A stretch of DNA of 64,000 bases from the NCBI RefSeq assembly GCF_030063335.1, contig NZ_JASISW010000008.1, positions 124,001-188,000 of the forward strand, given 5' to 3'. This DNA is from Rhodococcus sp. G-MC3 (GTDB lineage: Bacteria; Actinomycetota; Actinomycetes; Mycobacteriales; Mycobacteriaceae). Positions 62,994 to 64,000 of this stretch are shown one piece after another (position 1 is the stretch's first letter; every line of letters starts with the position of its first letter). The position numbers and the translations under genes were made by a program. The notes under the pieces are model-generated. The model was not told the origin of the DNA, ran no database searches, and saw only the letters and a program-made list of their open reading frames with translations.

Positions 62994-63371
62994 CCGCAGG
63001 TAGCGGGATCCGACGATCTCTGAAGGAGCGAGCCTGCACTGCGACGTAAATGAGAGCACCTGCGACGCACAACGCCGCCGAAAAGACGCGCAAGCAGACC
63101 GGTTCAAGTCAGCTGAACGGTGCGACAAAGCTCATTCGCCCGCAGAGTCCTGTTCGACGACCACTGCCGTTCGTTGCCTCCATATCCGGGAAGCAATCGA
63201 TCCGTTGTCGAGACTGCCGGCCAACGCATCGCGCTCGGCGATCTCACGTGCGGCGGCTCACCTTCGTTGCCGTTCTTGGTTTGGATGCTGTCAGGACGAT
63301 TCGGTTCCGACGTCGCGACTTGGCAACGGGTATCGAGAGCCCGGCCGACGGGGGCATGGAATCCTTAGCCC
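62994..63371. other. Intergenic region with no gene seen
   Basis: About 380 bp between the DUF222 gene and the TRIC-family gene. Reading frames here have arginine-rich, unstructured products and no ribosome binding site. Confidence 0.55.
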
Positions 63372-63998
63372 GTGCTCGTCGATGTGCTGGGTTATGTGGG
63401 AATCGTGGCGTTCGCGGCCTCAGGTGCGCTGATCGGCGTCAAGAAGCGCCTCGACCTGTTCGGAGTCTGCGTCGTCGGGATAACGACGGGCATCGGCGGC
63501 GGCATCATCCGCGATCTGCTGCTCGGCATCCACCCACCGGTGTCGCTCGACCAGTGGCCGAACCTGACGGTGGCCTTCGCCTCATCGTTGCTGGTGTTCG
63601 TCGCCCACCCGGTCATCGACCGCGTGTGGCGAGGCGTTCTACTGTTCGACGCGTTCGGTATGGGCCTGTTCGCCTCGACCGGCGCGAGCATCGCGCTCGC
63701 GAACGGCGGTAGCTCGCTGTCCGCGTGCCTGATCGGTGCGACGACGGCCGTCGCGGGCGGCGTCATCAGGGACGTCCTGGTCAACGAGGTTCCGCTGCTT
63801 CTCCGTCGTGACCTCTATGCAGTGCCGGCATTGATCGGAAGCACCGCGGTGGCCGTAGCCAATGGGGTGGGATGGGCAGGCAATCTGGGTTTGATCATCG
63901 GCACCGTCCTCGCTACCGGGCTGCGCCTTCTCGCGCTCTGGAGGCGCTGGAATCTCCCCATTGCCAGCCGACTGCCAGCAGATGATCAGGTGACATAG
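63372..63998 (+). CDS. TRIC/UPF0126-family membrane protein
   Basis: 208 residues from GTG 63372. Six or seven membrane helices in two homologous halves, each with the repeated pattern: IVAFAASGALIGVKKRLDLFG with GIGGGIIRDLLLG in the first half, FDAFGMGLFASTGASIAL with AVAGGVIRDVLVNEVP in the second. The twin GGG/GG-IRD motifs are typical of the trimeric intracellular cation channel-like family. The channelled solute is not shown. Confidence 0.9.
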   Translation: MLVDVLGYVGIVAFAASGALIGVKKRLDLFGVCVVGITTGIGGGIIRDLLLGIHPPVSLDQWPNLTVAFASSLLVFVAHPVIDRVWRGVLLFDAFGMGLFASTGASIALANGGSSLSACLIGATTAVAGGVIRDVLVNEVPLLLRRDLYAVPALIGSTAVAVANGVGWAGNLGLIIGTVLATGLRLLALWRRWNLPIASRLPADDQVT

Positions 63999-64000
63999 GG

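Overview
The window is a gene-dense, high-GC actinobacterial chromosome segment, most likely from Rhodococcus or a close relative in the Mycobacteriales. Three things point there. Positions 17.1-44.1 kb keep the gene order of Mycobacterium tuberculosis Rv0946c-Rv0959 (pgi, chorismate mutase, uvrD1, M23 peptidase, sucCD, DUF5336 gene, perM, purNH, MoxR/VWA pair). The amine oxidase at 45.6-47.0 kb reads as the rhodococcal putrescine oxidase. A 13E12/DUF222 HNH gene carries a mycobacterial-type SOS box. No rRNA, tRNA, CRISPR array, insertion sequence or prophage was seen.

Layout. 0-9.3 kb: a type-B carboxylesterase, a MOSC protein, and a coupled catabolic operon (GntP permease, CaiB/BaiF CoA-transferase, HMG-CoA-lyase-like enzyme, D-2-hydroxyacid dehydrogenase) facing an IclR regulator, then an APC permease. 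9.3-17 kb: a flavin disulfide oxidoreductase, an SDR, a convergent enoyl-CoA hydratase and acyltransferase-like/DUF2630 pair, a divergent TetR-AidB pair, and a DUF559-type protein with an altered active site. 17-29 kb: core metabolism and repair (pgi, succinate-semialdehyde-type dehydrogenase, chorismate mutase, uvrD1, M23 peptidase under a CRP-like site, sucCD). 29-31.6 kb: a three-gene secreted/surface operon resembling the WxL/DUF916 systems of Firmicutes. 32-34.4 kb: an SfnB-like and SfnG-like sulfone-desulfurisation pair. 34.5-44 kb: DUF5336, perM, purN (apparently CTG-initiated), purH, a second DUF559 gene bracketed by inverted hairpin repeats, and the MoxR/VWA pair. 44-50 kb: a polyamine operon (short NAD-glutamate dehydrogenase, putrescine oxidase, permease). 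50-55.3 kb: small envelope genes and a divergent zinc-starvation locus with cysteine-poor L28, L33, S14, S18, L31, L32 and a P-loop-less COG0523 protein, with two Zur-like boxes between the arms. 55.3-64 kb: a ferritin-like/VIT1 transporter, secreted lipase, RtcB, CorA, a VOC protein, an SOS-linked DUF222-HNH gene, and a TRIC/UPF0126 membrane protein.

How the genes work together. The 2.3-7.6 kb operon looks built to import a branched or hydroxylated dicarboxylate, load it with CoA and cleave it to acetyl-CoA-type products. The 44-50 kb operon imports an amine, oxidises it and handles the nitrogen. The 52-55 kb locus swaps zinc-binding ribosomal proteins for zinc-free paralogues. The candidates I think most likely to be under-described are the WxL/DUF916-like cluster, the DUF559 gene bracketed by inverted hairpin repeats, and the SOS box placed on the start codon of the DUF222-HNH gene.
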